This document shows positions 52,901-56,985 of a DNA stretch of 64,000 bases, piece by piece. Origin of the DNA: JBKHBT01 sp046542255 (GTDB lineage Bacteria > UBP14 > UBA6098 > JBKHBT01); NCBI GenBank assembly GCA_046542255.1, contig JBKHBT010000001.1, positions 61,350 to 125,349 of the forward strand. The letters run 5' to 3'. The notes under the pieces are model-generated. The model saw nothing but the letters and a program-made list of their open reading frames with translations, made no database searches and was not told the origin of the DNA. The stretch's first letter is position 1. Every line of letters starts with the position of its first letter. Made by a program: the position numbers and the translations under genes.

Positions 52901-55900
52901 CAACTTCAGCACTTCTCTTGGTGAAGTTGCTCCGGCAACCTTCGTAACAGATGAAGACGGCCGCGCATATACGATCCTGACTTCTGGAACAAGCCATGGT
53001 GTCGCGACAATTCAGGCATCTAATGGTGGAATTACTGGATATGCTATACGAGAATTCATCAGGCTCGAACCAGCTTCTATCGATCTATTTGGTACTCCTA
53101 TATCTATCAGGGCGAATGGCAGCGATGAGAGCGAAATGACTGCTCTGGTATTCGATAGCCTGGGCAATCCTGTCTCCGATGGAAATGTTGTTACATTCAG
53201 CACATCAGATGGCGTAATAAGCCCAAGGTCTGTTGAGACAGTAGATGGACAGGTCAATACCACATTGAGAGCTGGTGTCGAACCACAGGATAGCGTTCGT
53301 ATCATAGCAAATTCAGACGAGGCCGCTGATACATTCTATATCGAATTTACACCTGGCGACCCTAATTATATGGTCGTTAGCGCCAATCAAACTTCGATAG
53401 TGGCTAATTCGGAAAGCTCATGTTCAGTCTTTGTAGATGTATATGATGAGTATGGTAATGCTGTATCGAGTGGAAAACTGGTCGAATTCACCTCTTCGCT
53501 TGGTATAATCACACCATCTTCATATACAACATTATATGGAGATACATTAAGTAGAGCAGTTGCAGTATTGCAGTCAGAAACAGAACCCGGCTGGGCACTT
53601 GTCGAAGCTGATTGCGAAGGTGTCGAGGGCCAGGTACTTATTGAATTTGCAAGAACTGATGTTGGTGAAGTAGGAATCGTTATTTCGCCGAATAGAATAC
53701 CAGTAGGCGGAACAACACCGGCGACTGTAACAGTTTCAGTTCTCGATTCGACTGGTGTGCCTGTTTCTTCTGGTACTCCGGTACGTTTCTCAAGGCCAAC
53801 GCTCGGTATAATCGATCCTATTTATACCACAACCAATGCATCAGGAGTTGCAACCGCGACTATAAACTCACTCACAGAAGCAGGTAGCGAATACATCAAT
53901 GCTACTTCCGATACAATCAGCGACTCAACCTTGGTAACATATTTACCCGGCGAACCGTCATATGTGCTGCTGACTGCTGGAAGAGATAGCCTGTTTGCCG
54001 ATGGTGGCGATAGCACAGAAGTTACTGCCGTCGTCTATGATGAATACGGCAATAGGCTCGATGAAGGTATCGCAGTCGACTTTAGCCTTGTCCCGGATTC
54101 TGCATCTGGAACAATTGGCGCAGCTTCGATTACTGATTCCACTGGAGAATGCAGCGTTACTTATACTGCAGGATATAGGCCTGGTACGATAAGTATCATA
54201 GCAACTCTTACTGGCGGTGGAAGCGGTGCGACACAGGTAACTCTCTATTCTACAGAAGTAGATGATATTATACTGAATGTTGTTGGCCCAAGCACCCTAC
54301 CAGCAGACGGAACAACAACAACCGATATCAATGTTACTGTTCTGGATGAAGAAGGCGCACCTGTTACAGATGGTACAAGAGTGAACCTCTACATCGCCGA
54401 ACCAGATAGCACTGATGCATATCTATACCCGAGCTGGATAATAACCAGCGGCGGTGTTGGAACTGCTACCCTTACAGCATCCACTTCCGTTGATACTGTC
54501 TTTATCTATGCAAGACATAAGCTTCAGACATTCCCGGTTAGCTATGTCAATGATACAGTTCAGGTCGTATTTGAACCAGGAGAGCCTTCTATTATAGAGT
54601 ACTCATACCCAGGTTCAAAAGAACTGGTAGCCGATGGCGCAAATAGCTATACCGATACAGTAACAATCATGGATGCATACCGAAATCCGATTTCTGATCA
54701 ATTCATAGAGTATGACTTGTCAGTCGGTACGATAGATCCTGTTAATGATGTAACCAATGCACTCGGCGAGGCAATTTTCTCGGTTACTGCGCCTAATTCT
54801 GTTGGCTATGGGCTTCTGAAAACAACTGCCGAAGCTGCCGAAGGCATCAAATCAATAAGATATTTATCGACTGGTGTTTCCGAGATTCGCCTCTCGGTAT
54901 CGCCAAGAGGCCTGCCAGCTGATGGTACATCCGAAGCTACAGCGAGAGCGGTAGTATTAGATAGCACTGGTTCCCCATCTTCCGATGGCTTATTGATACG
55001 ATTCGAAAGCAATATTGGTATTATAGAGCCTGTGGCCTATACCGCCGATGGCGCTGCAACTTCAACCCTTCGTGCAGGTGATATAAATGGGACAGATACG
55101 CTTGTTGCTTATTATGAAAAAGATGACAGCGTTTATGCTGCAGATACAACAGTTTGCGTTTACGAAGCAGGACCGCCTTCTGAAGTCGATATGAGGATCA
55201 CATCCAATGAAAATGTAGTCGGCTCCGACCAGCGTGATACAGTTAGAGTTACTGTTCGAGATGGTTCTGGTAACCCTGTTGTTACTGGAACTCCGGTTGA
55301 ATTTACTTTGAATAATCCGCTTTATGGAAGTATCAATAATCCAGTTTCGACAACCGATGACACTGGATTTGTCGAAGTGATATTTACACCGGGAACACAG
55401 AAAGGTACAGTATGGATAGCTGCCGAAGCTGGCGACATTCGTGACAGTGTTTATGTACTGCTCCGGGCAGACGAACCAACGACTATGGAATTTGAATTAT
55501 CGAGAACTTCGATTTTCGTCCGTGGCGCCGGTGAAATCGATAATGCAACAATCTTCACAAGGATTTATGACCTATATGGAAATACAGTTTCCGATAGTAT
55601 TCCTGTCGAATTTGTTATAAAGAGCGGTCCCGGTATGGGCGGCCCAGGATATCCACCATCATTGAATCCTCCATTAGACTTCGCTATCAGGGATACTTCA
55701 GCTATACGTTATACAACCGATGGCGCAGCCAATATCACGCTTAATTCAGGCGACAGTTCGGGTACTGTTATTGTCGAAGCAAGGGTGAACCCGGATACAC
55801 CGGATGAAATCGCTTCTGAAGCACCGAGGATATCGATTGCTAGCGGCCTTCCTGCCAATGCATCTGTATCTGCAAGCGACTGCAATATTCCAGGATTGCT

Positions 55901-56954
55901 TACTGATGGCCTTGAGAATAATATTACTGTCTATATCAGTGATGGCATGGAAAACCCTGTTGCTGAAGGAACAGCTGTATATTTCACATGTGATGAAGGA
56001 CTCGTTACCAGTTCTGCTGTTACAGACAGCATAGGAAGAGCAAGGGCTACATGGATAAGCGCAGATCCAAGGGATGATGGCATCGTTAGAGTTTCTGCCG
56101 AAGTCGAAGGCGCAGGCGGAACTCTCGTTTCAGATACTGTAACATTCATCAATTCTGGCCCACCATCGGCTCTAGTCAGCCTTACTGCTTCGCCAACTAC
56201 CATAAATGCTAATGACGAGTCGGAATCCGAGATAAGAGCAACCTTCCAGGATGTCAATGGCAATCCGGTCGATGGCGGTAGATACAATGCTACGTTCCGC
56301 GCAGATTTCGGAACAATAGAATCACCGGTTGAAATATCTTACGGATGTGGCGATGCTTCTGGTGAAGCGATTGCAATATACACATCAGCTGTTACAGATG
56401 AAGACGAAGATACTACAAGTTCCATTCCAGGAAAAGCCAGAGATGTGAATATCGATGTATGGTCGTTAGGGGCCAATGATGATATCGATGTATCATTGAA
56501 TCATGGCCGTGCAAGTGCTACGGAATCCGGCCTTACATTGCCATCAGAGATGCCCGAAAGCACATCGGTAACCATATTGGCAACAGTAATCGATCAATGG
56601 GGTAACCCAATAGGTGGCGATGAGGTTTCATTCTCAGCCTCCGCAGGTAATTTCTCACCAACCAGTGACAATACTTCGGCTGCGGGCTATGCCTCGGCAG
56701 TCTATACTGCACCATCAGTAGGAACTGAAGATGTTTTAGTAATTATCACTGCAACAATTGCTTCTTCTGGTGCTGTTGTTCAGCAAACTATTACCATAAT
56801 TGCCGATGCGAAGGATGGTTCTAAAGCTGATATCGACCTCGGATATACAGATGAAGAACTAATGCTGTATGAAAGTCTGGGAATAGACCCAATCCCAAGA
56901 GCGATAGGTGAACCCGAAAGCGAAGAAACATTAGATGGAATGTTAATCCGATAA
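28977..56954 (+). CDS. Giant 9325-residue lipoprotein of about 90 bacterial Ig-like (Big_1) domains
   Basis: A single uninterrupted 28-kb frame. Residues 1-25 are a lipoprotein-like signal ending at Cys25 (FWFAC; Trp at -3 is atypical). Nearly all the rest is about 98-residue domains of the invasin/intimin Big_1 type: 'ADG.S...ITA.V.D..GNPV.AGT.V.FTT..G', then 'TD..G.A...L.SG...G.A.ITA.SG'. The chain is acidic and Thr/Asp/Ser-rich with few Lys and Cys. Residues 1-1137 hold about ten varied domains, 1138-3371 a block of alternating dyads, 3372-6329 three ten-domain super-repeats, and 6330 to about 9275 varied domains. The last 50 residues are a charged tail with no sorting signal or barrel. 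The AGGAGGT site fixes the start. Downstream genes (barrel, TPR, cyclophilin) look cotranscribed. It is probably an outer-membrane-tethered stalk or adhesin; the ligand is unknown. Confidence 0.9.
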   Translation: MNKNTVFAFLLFVLILSTTLFWFACQKTSNPIGVQEDKNWIIDSLYTVPSSFPYQGIGYVYADVVDEETGEPCDDPSIYVTFSSPNDTSIFSNSISYVNSDGIAASRVSLRNITDTTETLVVIDATIEYPNTDYESYYLSVGDQAASKAADIELEARPDTVFADSYDTVMVSCTVIDSFGSTIENVRVYLESVSRNFTIPSGNYYTDETGVAHVPIPAPTAPGEGVLRAYVYGAAETIVDDTVSFWFIPEAPVSNIQLTSDDMQIPADGISTTTLSARVMVGEPSAPAPDGTPVTFESDNGSFQDYVFATRRNPNPSEAEGDGIQESQSSWTAYTEDGVARVILVSSTEADSVTITATSDLVTAEHTILFTPGEPAIIELESNESSLIADASDTTSLTATVYDEYRNTVNAGITIEFDADIGFTSPAASNTNVNGVARSLLRSANSSGLATITASYGSIVDQVEVIYRSTTPQRLTMTVEPNELLADGSETATVRVQALDENYIAVTDGVPISFETNKGSFSPAASYLERPFENDDNDEINTDGIDDDDLRMSISEAMLEDDFVALTEGGFAEVTLRSDTIAGVAVVRSFHMTGDSYDAIDTARVPFYPGPPQRVEVSFYHDTITANGADTTTVYATVYDEYNNSIGSGYTVDFSTVEGSVFPTSQTTGSDGIARTKLTSSLNSGMHYITATASGITANTNIYFEASRPAEITLRADAYTMPADGISENILTAYLYDAAGRPVSNGTRVEFACSLGEFSLSSLYRRGISEEEPGDGRKIGHGLRSFSTMDSEEIYYAYTEDGQVSASLISPTSESTDTSIYAKVVTDSIIPPADTLVLADTISISYISGDISRIGVVAAPTSITNDSSEITATLYDEHDNPMGEGILVEFSTTMGSVNSPIVTDTLGQAKTYLFPGSETGTATVTARAGEVSGFVNVNIRPVNVGEIYLSLSSSEMTVDGETIDLEAYVTDADGYPVSDSTPIHFESTIGEVMPVVDNTARGLAISQLSPTGIIGKDTVIARFDTSVADTAFIKIKAGAPASIVMDVMPDTMYTGGLPSGQVCATVRDVYDNIVAFGTVINFEIGEGAIIPQAPTDSSGIATATVTSPLEPGATYITASYGGVSSTVPVVFESSPASEIILTASSNEITLDEICSLTVVAIDTISGVISDGVRVNFISDFSDIVPPIAFIEDGEAVSYAYPNEVNTDRIVAIVGELADTVEVNYNPGDVTRIEITSDESWIYANGSSRTTVRARCYDSEDNPVDRGVRLDFSSTMGELIPSSGIGITNSSGEATIILQSSTEPGTAVIQATYEDLIEFVNIDFIRSGADEVILLPSSRSFKIGDNVTLRTLVYDELGDPITDDTPVELYSILTDPIGIPVPSRPRTIDGEALSVLSDRGEVGVETIVANVDSAYDTVSIEIKPGDPARIELSATSSFLFANGSHTCDIEATVYDDNDNLLHSGQIVNFSTSMGELGSSVGVTSDSGVAAVELQSGTEEGTCVVQAYIGDIVAIETIDFMASNAGNIQIIPSSNRITLGEIDTVLVMVQDTDGLPISDDTPVILESLNDFLIPIPGVIRTLDGEATGYLYTAGEPGVDTVIAYSDPETASVEITVLPGEAELIELEALHNPILANGRDTSRIRATIKDSDGNNLGAGQRVDFTTTKGEIQSTGITNIDGEAEVLLTAGYEDGTAYVEATYEDLSQIVEVQLSGSEAFWLELMPSTNRLRLGNTCTLDVIAYDALFEPVTDGSQVLFRSDSGVGLVIPPATTTTDGQTRSFLYSNEQIGRDSISANMIGANDGSWIEFIAGDPAQISIEPARVDLFADGLDTTQIKVTVFDEDSFRVSSGIEVDLETTSGTIEPLTSYTNSSGEAFATFTAPTVPTTAYITATVRDIEANALINIERSELGSISIIPSKTRMSLGESCTLDVFVYDDSESYISDGTRVSFRSEIGFITPPIVETSDGHVQSILHTRRDVGTDIVTASVGGIDSTIEINFVSGKPATIELNPDENPIYANGYSRTRIEATVEDEYENPVKAGYRINFSATLGELESEIGVTNSSGIAEVYLKSGIRTGTSVIQGWYNDISGLTMVSFDQDTAGSIEIIPSSSSIRLGEIDTLTIMVFDTVGMPIADDTRIEVTLDTSSTGMVIPRVLWTEDGEATTYLYTTGDTGRAIITAAVGRTTATETIEIEAGTADNIELSASDSTLPANGVTRTNVVAKVLDDEGYVLGAGLVVNFTTTMGTIGAVAVTNTDGEATTTLTASNDIGVALVGASYAGVEQYMNVEMVYSDIASIDMFIEPSTINLGDSSIISLSVLDSDFEPVTDGTRLEVTTSPFGYVRPRIVRTVDGETQAIFKGDGLTGSATIRAFQDSSVEMAMDTIEVLPGIPANIQVNAIVDSFLYANGVDTASIIVEVTDADGNPVGAGLTVDLETDLGTLMPNIGITDDDGMVRVRYRAANSPGLALITATCEGEEGLETIELREANADIIELFSDSPIIQIGDTDTISAYVYTITPEEDTLFVSDGTRVNFSTDNGLILPPSSNTVDGYAFSVLSTGREPGEATIVARVGDTVDSTKVQILAGRPDRIILEAERNDLYANGFDETTIKAVVVDEDGNSVGSGLVLNFSTDLGTVTSAAMTQDDDTARVTYTAASEIGVAIITAEYEGITSILPITLEEAPIGNVELIPYKTEFGLTEVCTLQAFVTDSAGNDIADGTRITFTSNLCRVEPRYGYTERGMVFAVLYPRDSIGIDTVEAICGERDMARIKILPGEPSDILLNTQFDRIYANGFDTTDIAAQVVDIYGNPVLPGKLVNFTTDLGSIISVGITDSLSPDSMGIAKSILTSESVPGIAIVNAECEGASGSIPVEFMESIVDEMIIHADDRTLSYRDTTSIRVTMFAGGTYVSDGTMAFFSAENGQVRPIIQSTTDGEAVVEFYANDSLGPASVTVHAGDTSASETVDLTIEPGIPSRIQLEVQLDSIYANGISTDSIHATVYDEEDHIVGPGVIVDFTTSLGTIAPFGITNEDGRASAVLTSGSETGWANISATSGGASSNTLVKFFNANVGSIELIPERYVINLGETINLRAYVLDEDTLEITDGTRVRFSSILGYVDPIISTTSSGEAYSVLNTTTNTGFDTVTAVVGDKVDTVFVEILSAEPYRITVSTQFDSIYANGTAKSKVYAYVEDRYGNPVEDGTPIEFTTTLGEIINVAYTDSIGVNAAGDPVLHPDSIDHYENGYAISEVQAPNELGVGYINASYGAIRGVTSIKYYNASAGRVILRASSSSITLDEKDTLTVLVYDEDDAPIGDGTVVNFTTANGMGIVIPPVATTVAGEAQVVFEPFDTIGFETIVADVDGEDDSLTIEIKPGIPANLDLFLADSSDSILPADGYSEATIMAQVIDRYGYEVGSGYRIAFTTPTIGTVEPSEAYTNDRGQCEVNLISTTTEGMAIVRGEVEGGIFDQVEVRFVNSSVGNVILSIENNIVQIDEDRSNQISALVLDASGRRITDGTEIEFDATYGEAIPPIAFTTDGMATADYSPGIVTNTDMVSAYDPISGESDSLFVSVKAGICQLCSVTVSEDSVASDGGTCEITAYCYDFYDNPVEAGRPVTFTTSIGSIIGTAVTNEYGEAKTMFTSGNVLGTSIITAVCEEGTGTGEVEIIRPNIRFISMSADPLNITADGFSTSNITVRAYDDEANPISSGVIEFTSYNAEFGPDSTLGEIDSIAPITDGIATALFRSEREIATAWVIAERFGIRDSIQIDLIAGEPFAIDLNAMPPSLPADGESESQITATVNDEYGNIVKPGTQVNFSTDFGRLSPARGWTDSLGQVIVDLVSPDSICITTITATSGAAEGFATVEFEEVIADTIILLSDSLSMEANGNSRTTITAIVQDSDGGVVPDGTIVNFRARNSILLSNTALTTDGFAEVELRASTNAVDSAKVVANIGLVYSDSLVMNLRPGNAANILLTADDTTMSADGDTMVNIYAYVEDLYGNIVTSGTKVNFTTSLGTIDSIAFTDELGIAEVNFRAGTTPGIAQIIANSSEAVGVLGITLEDTEVDEILVNADPTRLVVGGTTSDITGQALNALGAPISDGAPITISVLNDSLGTVFPTRALTDTGYFASTFRAGRKTGNTYIKAGTGSAEDSVEIELIADVPYRFDSLYPADISIPADSLTTTEIRVMLVDRFGNPVAAGTEIEFESSLGDIELNTTTDTEGKAQVILQSGRESGVCRVTATSGDAIATTEVVFDETTPTSILLVSDDRELIADGNANTFLRATVSDTLGAAVSDGTPVTFSIAPDSLGYILPRVATTTGGEAVSVLRAATSLGEAEVIAQSGDSTGSTPIEFIAGPPYDIEVEVADSALDTIPADGFSTSDIRATVYDRNGNTVAGGYEVVFNTTAGSLDPTTTTTNSEGECITTLTSSTREEFASVRGTVEGTIIDQTEVFFQSSTVDDIILTIENNNVQIGDDTPNTVTALVVDAFDRRVSDGTYVTFQVDYGELLSMDGYTSDGVVTTDYLPATVDSSDTIIAFNSDSTVADTVTVSVKPGICRNITVDVDPPEIASDGRGSSAISAECYDFYGNPVEAGRDVTFTTTIGTVIGTSITNENGIARSILTSGPELGTAVITARCEDGVGTNEVDIIEPEIAFISVNADPIDITADGVSTSEITARVYDDEANPITSGLIKFSSFDSLGSIMGDIDTIAAISGGIATVDLRSAPTVGTAIVKAYTDAGISDSILVDFIPGVPNSIELEANPDTLPADGLSLSQIKAKVKDEFGNTVKPGTQVNFATEFGRLSASRGWTDDTGCVFIELTSADSIGVTTITAESGDAIGFENVEFTPIVAASIEIYSDSMSLEANGNSRTTVNATALDADGLAVPNGTPIRFYTTEGIMIPNSATTSEAIALSELRASTNAGDTAFVYAEASATVRSDSIGIYLRPGEAGNIVLTPNESTLPADGDTFTTIDAYVTDIYGNEVAPGTQLTFSTSIGEIDTITYTDATGHAEVRFNVGTTPGIAQIIANSGDAVGITNISLENTDVATIFVSANPARVTVGATSTAEVSGQALNDLGAPVSDGSPITLSVLDTDLGAVFPTTATTDTGAFYATFRAGRQTGITYIKAEAMSISDSVEIELLPDVPYRFDSLAPLVSTLPADSISTTSVVAFLEDRYGNAVEAGTEVEFTATLGTIQETASTDVDGRVEVTLHTGREEGICRITAIAGDARATTEVAFNATDAASVLLLADDPELIADGYSSTFLRATVTDTAGAPVSDGTPITFTITPDSIGSVLPRIASTVGGEAIAELRSATYIGEANLKASASPTVAGSTSVSFVPGPPATMDLTLIDPGDSIISADGYDKARIRGLIKDRNGNPVESGYEVSLTTTAGTLDPPASVYTDADGEFEFDLISSTEEEIAVVRATVEGSVMDQIQVEFQASNIADIILTIENNNVQIGDDATNVVTALVLDSGGRRVTDGSEITFRSIYGDILPPTAFTNDGIATTEYLPGTVDSTDTIFAFNSDTTVVDTITLNIRPGITQLCTVTVNPDTIASDGRANSVITAHCYDFYGNPVDAGRDVTFTTSLGTIIGTGVTNANGKASSILTSGDVLGTAIVTARCEDGIGTAEVEIIEPTIAFINVTANPIDITADGVSTSEITARVYDTEANPITTGLLLFTSVDSSDTAEDLGEIDSIAPIVDGVATATLRSEPQLGTALVEATSLTGVSDRVLVDFNPGDPDLIDITASPDTIPADGTSISSITAYVYDEYGNIVDPGTEVLFSTNYGSIDPTRSWTDDSGKVEIELTSADSIGRATITAESGTAVGFTRVVFSEIAAASIDIYSDSLSLEANGNSRATITATVLDSTGLAVPNGTPIIFYTSEGIMIPNSATTSEAIAEVELRASTNAGDTAYVYADAGGGVISDSIGIYLRPGDAGSIVLTAADDVLEADGDTTTTVEAYVTDIYGNEVAPGTQVTFSTSLGDIDTVSYTDTSGIAEVRFTAGTTPGIAQIVANSGEAVGITNITLTNTDVQTIYVTVDPSRITVGATSTAEVSGQALNDLGAPVSDGSPITLSVVDDSLGTIFPTTATTDTGFFYGTFRATGIAGVTEIAAVAGSGVTDTVEIETEPDVPYRIVLEPDTTVIPADSISSVDITATVYDRFGNTVIPGTEVSFTTNLGTIDGTAETDVDGEVVVTLRSGRIAGIARVTAVSGDARANTQITFDPTAPYSVFVVPDEPELIADGFSSTFLRATVTDSSGSPVSDGIPVRFERMPDTLTGDTLGTVLPSVATTSGGAAVVELIAGIQSGMSNIRALSGADTGYTSVEFIAGEPNNLVLVPDDSSLIADGADNTTITCTVFDRYGNPVSAGEAVTFSSTMGTPSPSNISTDNNGQVVITFTSGNTPGTARLYATSGAAYGSMDIEFEEIDVSYLSVIANPIRIVADGSSTSEVTARVLNELGQPVPDGTIVIFHSVNDTSTTDEDFGTMDTLAVTDDGEAVVTLRSETVTGRARISARLSSVSSLSDTTFVDFIPGPVASIEATAGSDSLVADGRSSTEIDAILRDEDGNRVRAGLVVTASTDNGTVAPATAYTDTLGEVSFDFTASTLVGRSEITISSGGISEIEYIQLLEPDVADIYMTADSATIVANGINESRVVATLLDTSGYPVGDGVPVSFEVDDDNGTIFPRVVNTVDGEVETYYTAGTDPTNSAMIIATAGAADTVIIDFTTGPPASVELLADPAGGIPADDTSTATITATVFDSRGNPVEESYNVNFETSLGEIDAVGLTDTLGEADVEFRAGPTPGTALISAECRGVEAFFRYDLLTIDIGEITIAADSYELTADGRTTTRLTGNAWNESGLPVPDGTPIRLEILPDTSWGDISPERVYTSGGSFESELTSGTKAGEIQARAYSYTSTDTIEDRVSIDLVPGAADSIRVTADPTSISADSASSSDITGRLFDRFGNAVEAGVDVNLSTTLGLVLPTTVATNDTGAFSTVLYSSYDVGNATVTATSGSASSNCVVSFDTVSVATISLTGTPRTLTADGFSESALTATVLDAAGHNIANNTPVTFTMVPDSSNPSRIPEGDIIPSTAYTTNGRANSIFRTGDISGRMTITASAGTLSTSITLTLEPGDPAEIVLSASDSTISANGRDNTDVIATLYDALGNPVSAGNSVVFNSTLGNMSPENTITNSDGIAFTTLTAGTESGVANVSAQSGTVFEVMDITLSQSEINDIVLNVTNRELIADGSQTSIVTADVYDVDGSPVTDGTLVQFEVDSAASGSIVSPKLTLGGAVTTVFTSGTEVGDRRAWITASVMNSDSTDTTKESTWIKLLPGDVANVDVYPDTLVSDTISANGSSEIDIYAKLTDDFGNPLRAGNVVSFTTDLGTIVPSVLTDSIGLARARLRSGFEPGNANIEASSGGISGLTEVVFEQTPVDGIFLSTDRITLTADGTDETNLTAELYDASGVSVSNGTVVEFTLAPSGAATVLPSLARTDSGAVQVRVRANTVASYDSFVITATDSTGADSTTITMYLQPGEPERIEVHPNADDADTISADGVFTRAVVCSLFDAYNNPASPGEVVSFEATLGSIPPSAFTDVDGVSSVNFRAGTETGVSLITVRSGSAVGFGQIVLDSLEADNLTLTASPARIPADGTESSDIQAIVQDVSGFPVSDGTKVTFETDAAADYIEGIIVPSVGFTVDGTVEAELTALGEKGQCRVIASVGATVADTFIITFEPGEAAFIEFDPETTITYPADGEQYPVKAFVLDENRNAVEAGTEVTFSTSLGGVETPSSVSDADSGTVESFVSSDTAGTAIVRATSGGARGVARVNFVDVEAEYIDMAIIPGRLTANGTDFANIIANVSDSTFNPVSDNQPVLLSTTAGVLNPTTAFTLDGRIEATITAGITASDSVVITADAGGGVTAIDTIVFEPGPIASIEFDDTSRTMYANGSDIDTLWITATDQYGNPVRAGTAINFSTSLGEVAPATFVTDEDGRAYTILTSGTSHGVATIQASNGGITGYAIREFIRLEPASIDLFGTPISIRANGSDESEMTALVFDSLGNPVSDGNVVTFSTSDGVISPRSVETVDGQVNTTLRAGVEPQDSVRIIANSDEAADTFYIEFTPGDPNYMVVSANQTSIVANSESSCSVFVDVYDEYGNAVSSGKLVEFTSSLGIITPSSYTTLYGDTLSRAVAVLQSETEPGWALVEADCEGVEGQVLIEFARTDVGEVGIVISPNRIPVGGTTPATVTVSVLDSTGVPVSSGTPVRFSRPTLGIIDPIYTTTNASGVATATINSLTEAGSEYINATSDTISDSTLVTYLPGEPSYVLLTAGRDSLFADGGDSTEVTAVVYDEYGNRLDEGIAVDFSLVPDSASGTIGAASITDSTGECSVTYTAGYRPGTISIIATLTGGGSGATQVTLYSTEVDDIILNVVGPSTLPADGTTTTDINVTVLDEEGAPVTDGTRVNLYIAEPDSTDAYLYPSWIITSGGVGTATLTASTSVDTVFIYARHKLQTFPVSYVNDTVQVVFEPGEPSIIEYSYPGSKELVADGANSYTDTVTIMDAYRNPISDQFIEYDLSVGTIDPVNDVTNALGEAIFSVTAPNSVGYGLLKTTAEAAEGIKSIRYLSTGVSEIRLSVSPRGLPADGTSEATARAVVLDSTGSPSSDGLLIRFESNIGIIEPVAYTADGAATSTLRAGDINGTDTLVAYYEKDDSVYAADTTVCVYEAGPPSEVDMRITSNENVVGSDQRDTVRVTVRDGSGNPVVTGTPVEFTLNNPLYGSINNPVSTTDDTGFVEVIFTPGTQKGTVWIAAEAGDIRDSVYVLLRADEPTTMEFELSRTSIFVRGAGEIDNATIFTRIYDLYGNTVSDSIPVEFVIKSGPGMGGPGYPPSLNPPLDFAIRDTSAIRYTTDGAANITLNSGDSSGTVIVEARVNPDTPDEIASEAPRISIASGLPANASVSASDCNIPGLLTDGLENNITVYISDGMENPVAEGTAVYFTCDEGLVTSSAVTDSIGRARATWISADPRDDGIVRVSAEVEGAGGTLVSDTVTFINSGPPSALVSLTASPTTINANDESESEIRATFQDVNGNPVDGGRYNATFRADFGTIESPVEISYGCGDASGEAIAIYTSAVTDEDEDTTSSIPGKARDVNIDVWSLGANDDIDVSLNHGRASATESGLTLPSEMPESTSVTILATVIDQWGNPIGGDEVSFSASAGNFSPTSDNTSAAGYASAVYTAPSVGTEDVLVIITATIASSGAVVQQTITIIADAKDGSKADIDLGYTDEELMLYESLGIDPIPRAIGEPESEETLDGMLIR
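32388..39089 (+). repeat. Block of alternating two-domain (dyad) repeats in the giant gene
   Basis: Twelve domains of a variant type beginning like 'IELIPSS..I.LGE..TL.V.V.D' recur about every 580 bp (near 32388, 32965, 33550, 34125, 34705, 35280, 35855, 36440, 37020, 37605, 38180 and 38810). Each alternates with a domain carrying the usual 'YANG..TT.I.A' start. The unit is thus two different Ig domains, about 193 residues. Confidence 0.8.
39090..42038 (+). repeat. Ten-domain super-repeat, copy 1
   Basis: 983 residues (3372-4354) forming the first of three tandem units. Landmarks in order are 'DSILPADGYS', 'LSIENNIVQID', 'VASDGG', 'NITADGFSTS', 'SLPADGES', 'LSMEANGNSR', 'TMSADGDT', 'RLVVGGTTSD', 'SIPADS' and 'ELIADGNANTFLRA'. 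It is the most diverged of the three. Confidence 0.85.
42039..44990 (+). repeat. Ten-domain super-repeat, copy 2
   Basis: 984 residues (4355-5338) with the same ten landmarks in the same order: 'DTIPADGFS', 'LTIENNNVQIGDD', 'IASDGRG', 'DITADGVSTSEITA', 'TLPADGLS', 'MSLEANGNSR', 'TLPADGDT', 'RVTVGATSTAEVSG', 'TLPADSIS' and 'ELIADGYSSTFLRA'. It is closer to copy 3 than to copy 1. Confidence 0.88.
44991..47963 (+). repeat. Ten-domain super-repeat, copy 3
   Basis: 991 residues (5339-6329), same order again: 'DSIISADGYD', 'LTIENNNVQIGDD', 'IASDGRANS', 'DITADGVSTSEITA', 'TIPADGTS', 'LSLEANGNSR', 'VLEADGDT', 'RITVGATSTAEVSG', 'VIPADSIS' and 'ELIADGFSSTFLRA'. The extra residues lie mainly in the last domain (MPDTLTGDTLGTV). 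Confidence 0.88.
47964..56804 (+). repeat. Region of diverged single Ig-domain repeats in the giant gene
   Basis: About 30 Big_1-type domains with no clear higher-order period. 'PVSDGT' and 'GNPV.AG' types still alternate loosely. Toward the end the domains become more irregular (for example near 54.6-55.9 kb) and the last one (VTILATVIDQWGNPIGGDEV) is followed by the C-terminal tail. Confidence 0.65.
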
Positions 56955-56985
56955 GTATTGCATAATGCATAGAAAGGAAGATAAG

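Noticed and set aside
56965..56985. Earlier in-frame ATG of the barrel gene
   Set aside because: No ribosome site stands before it; AAGGAA is placed for the ATG at 56986, which begins the signal peptide.
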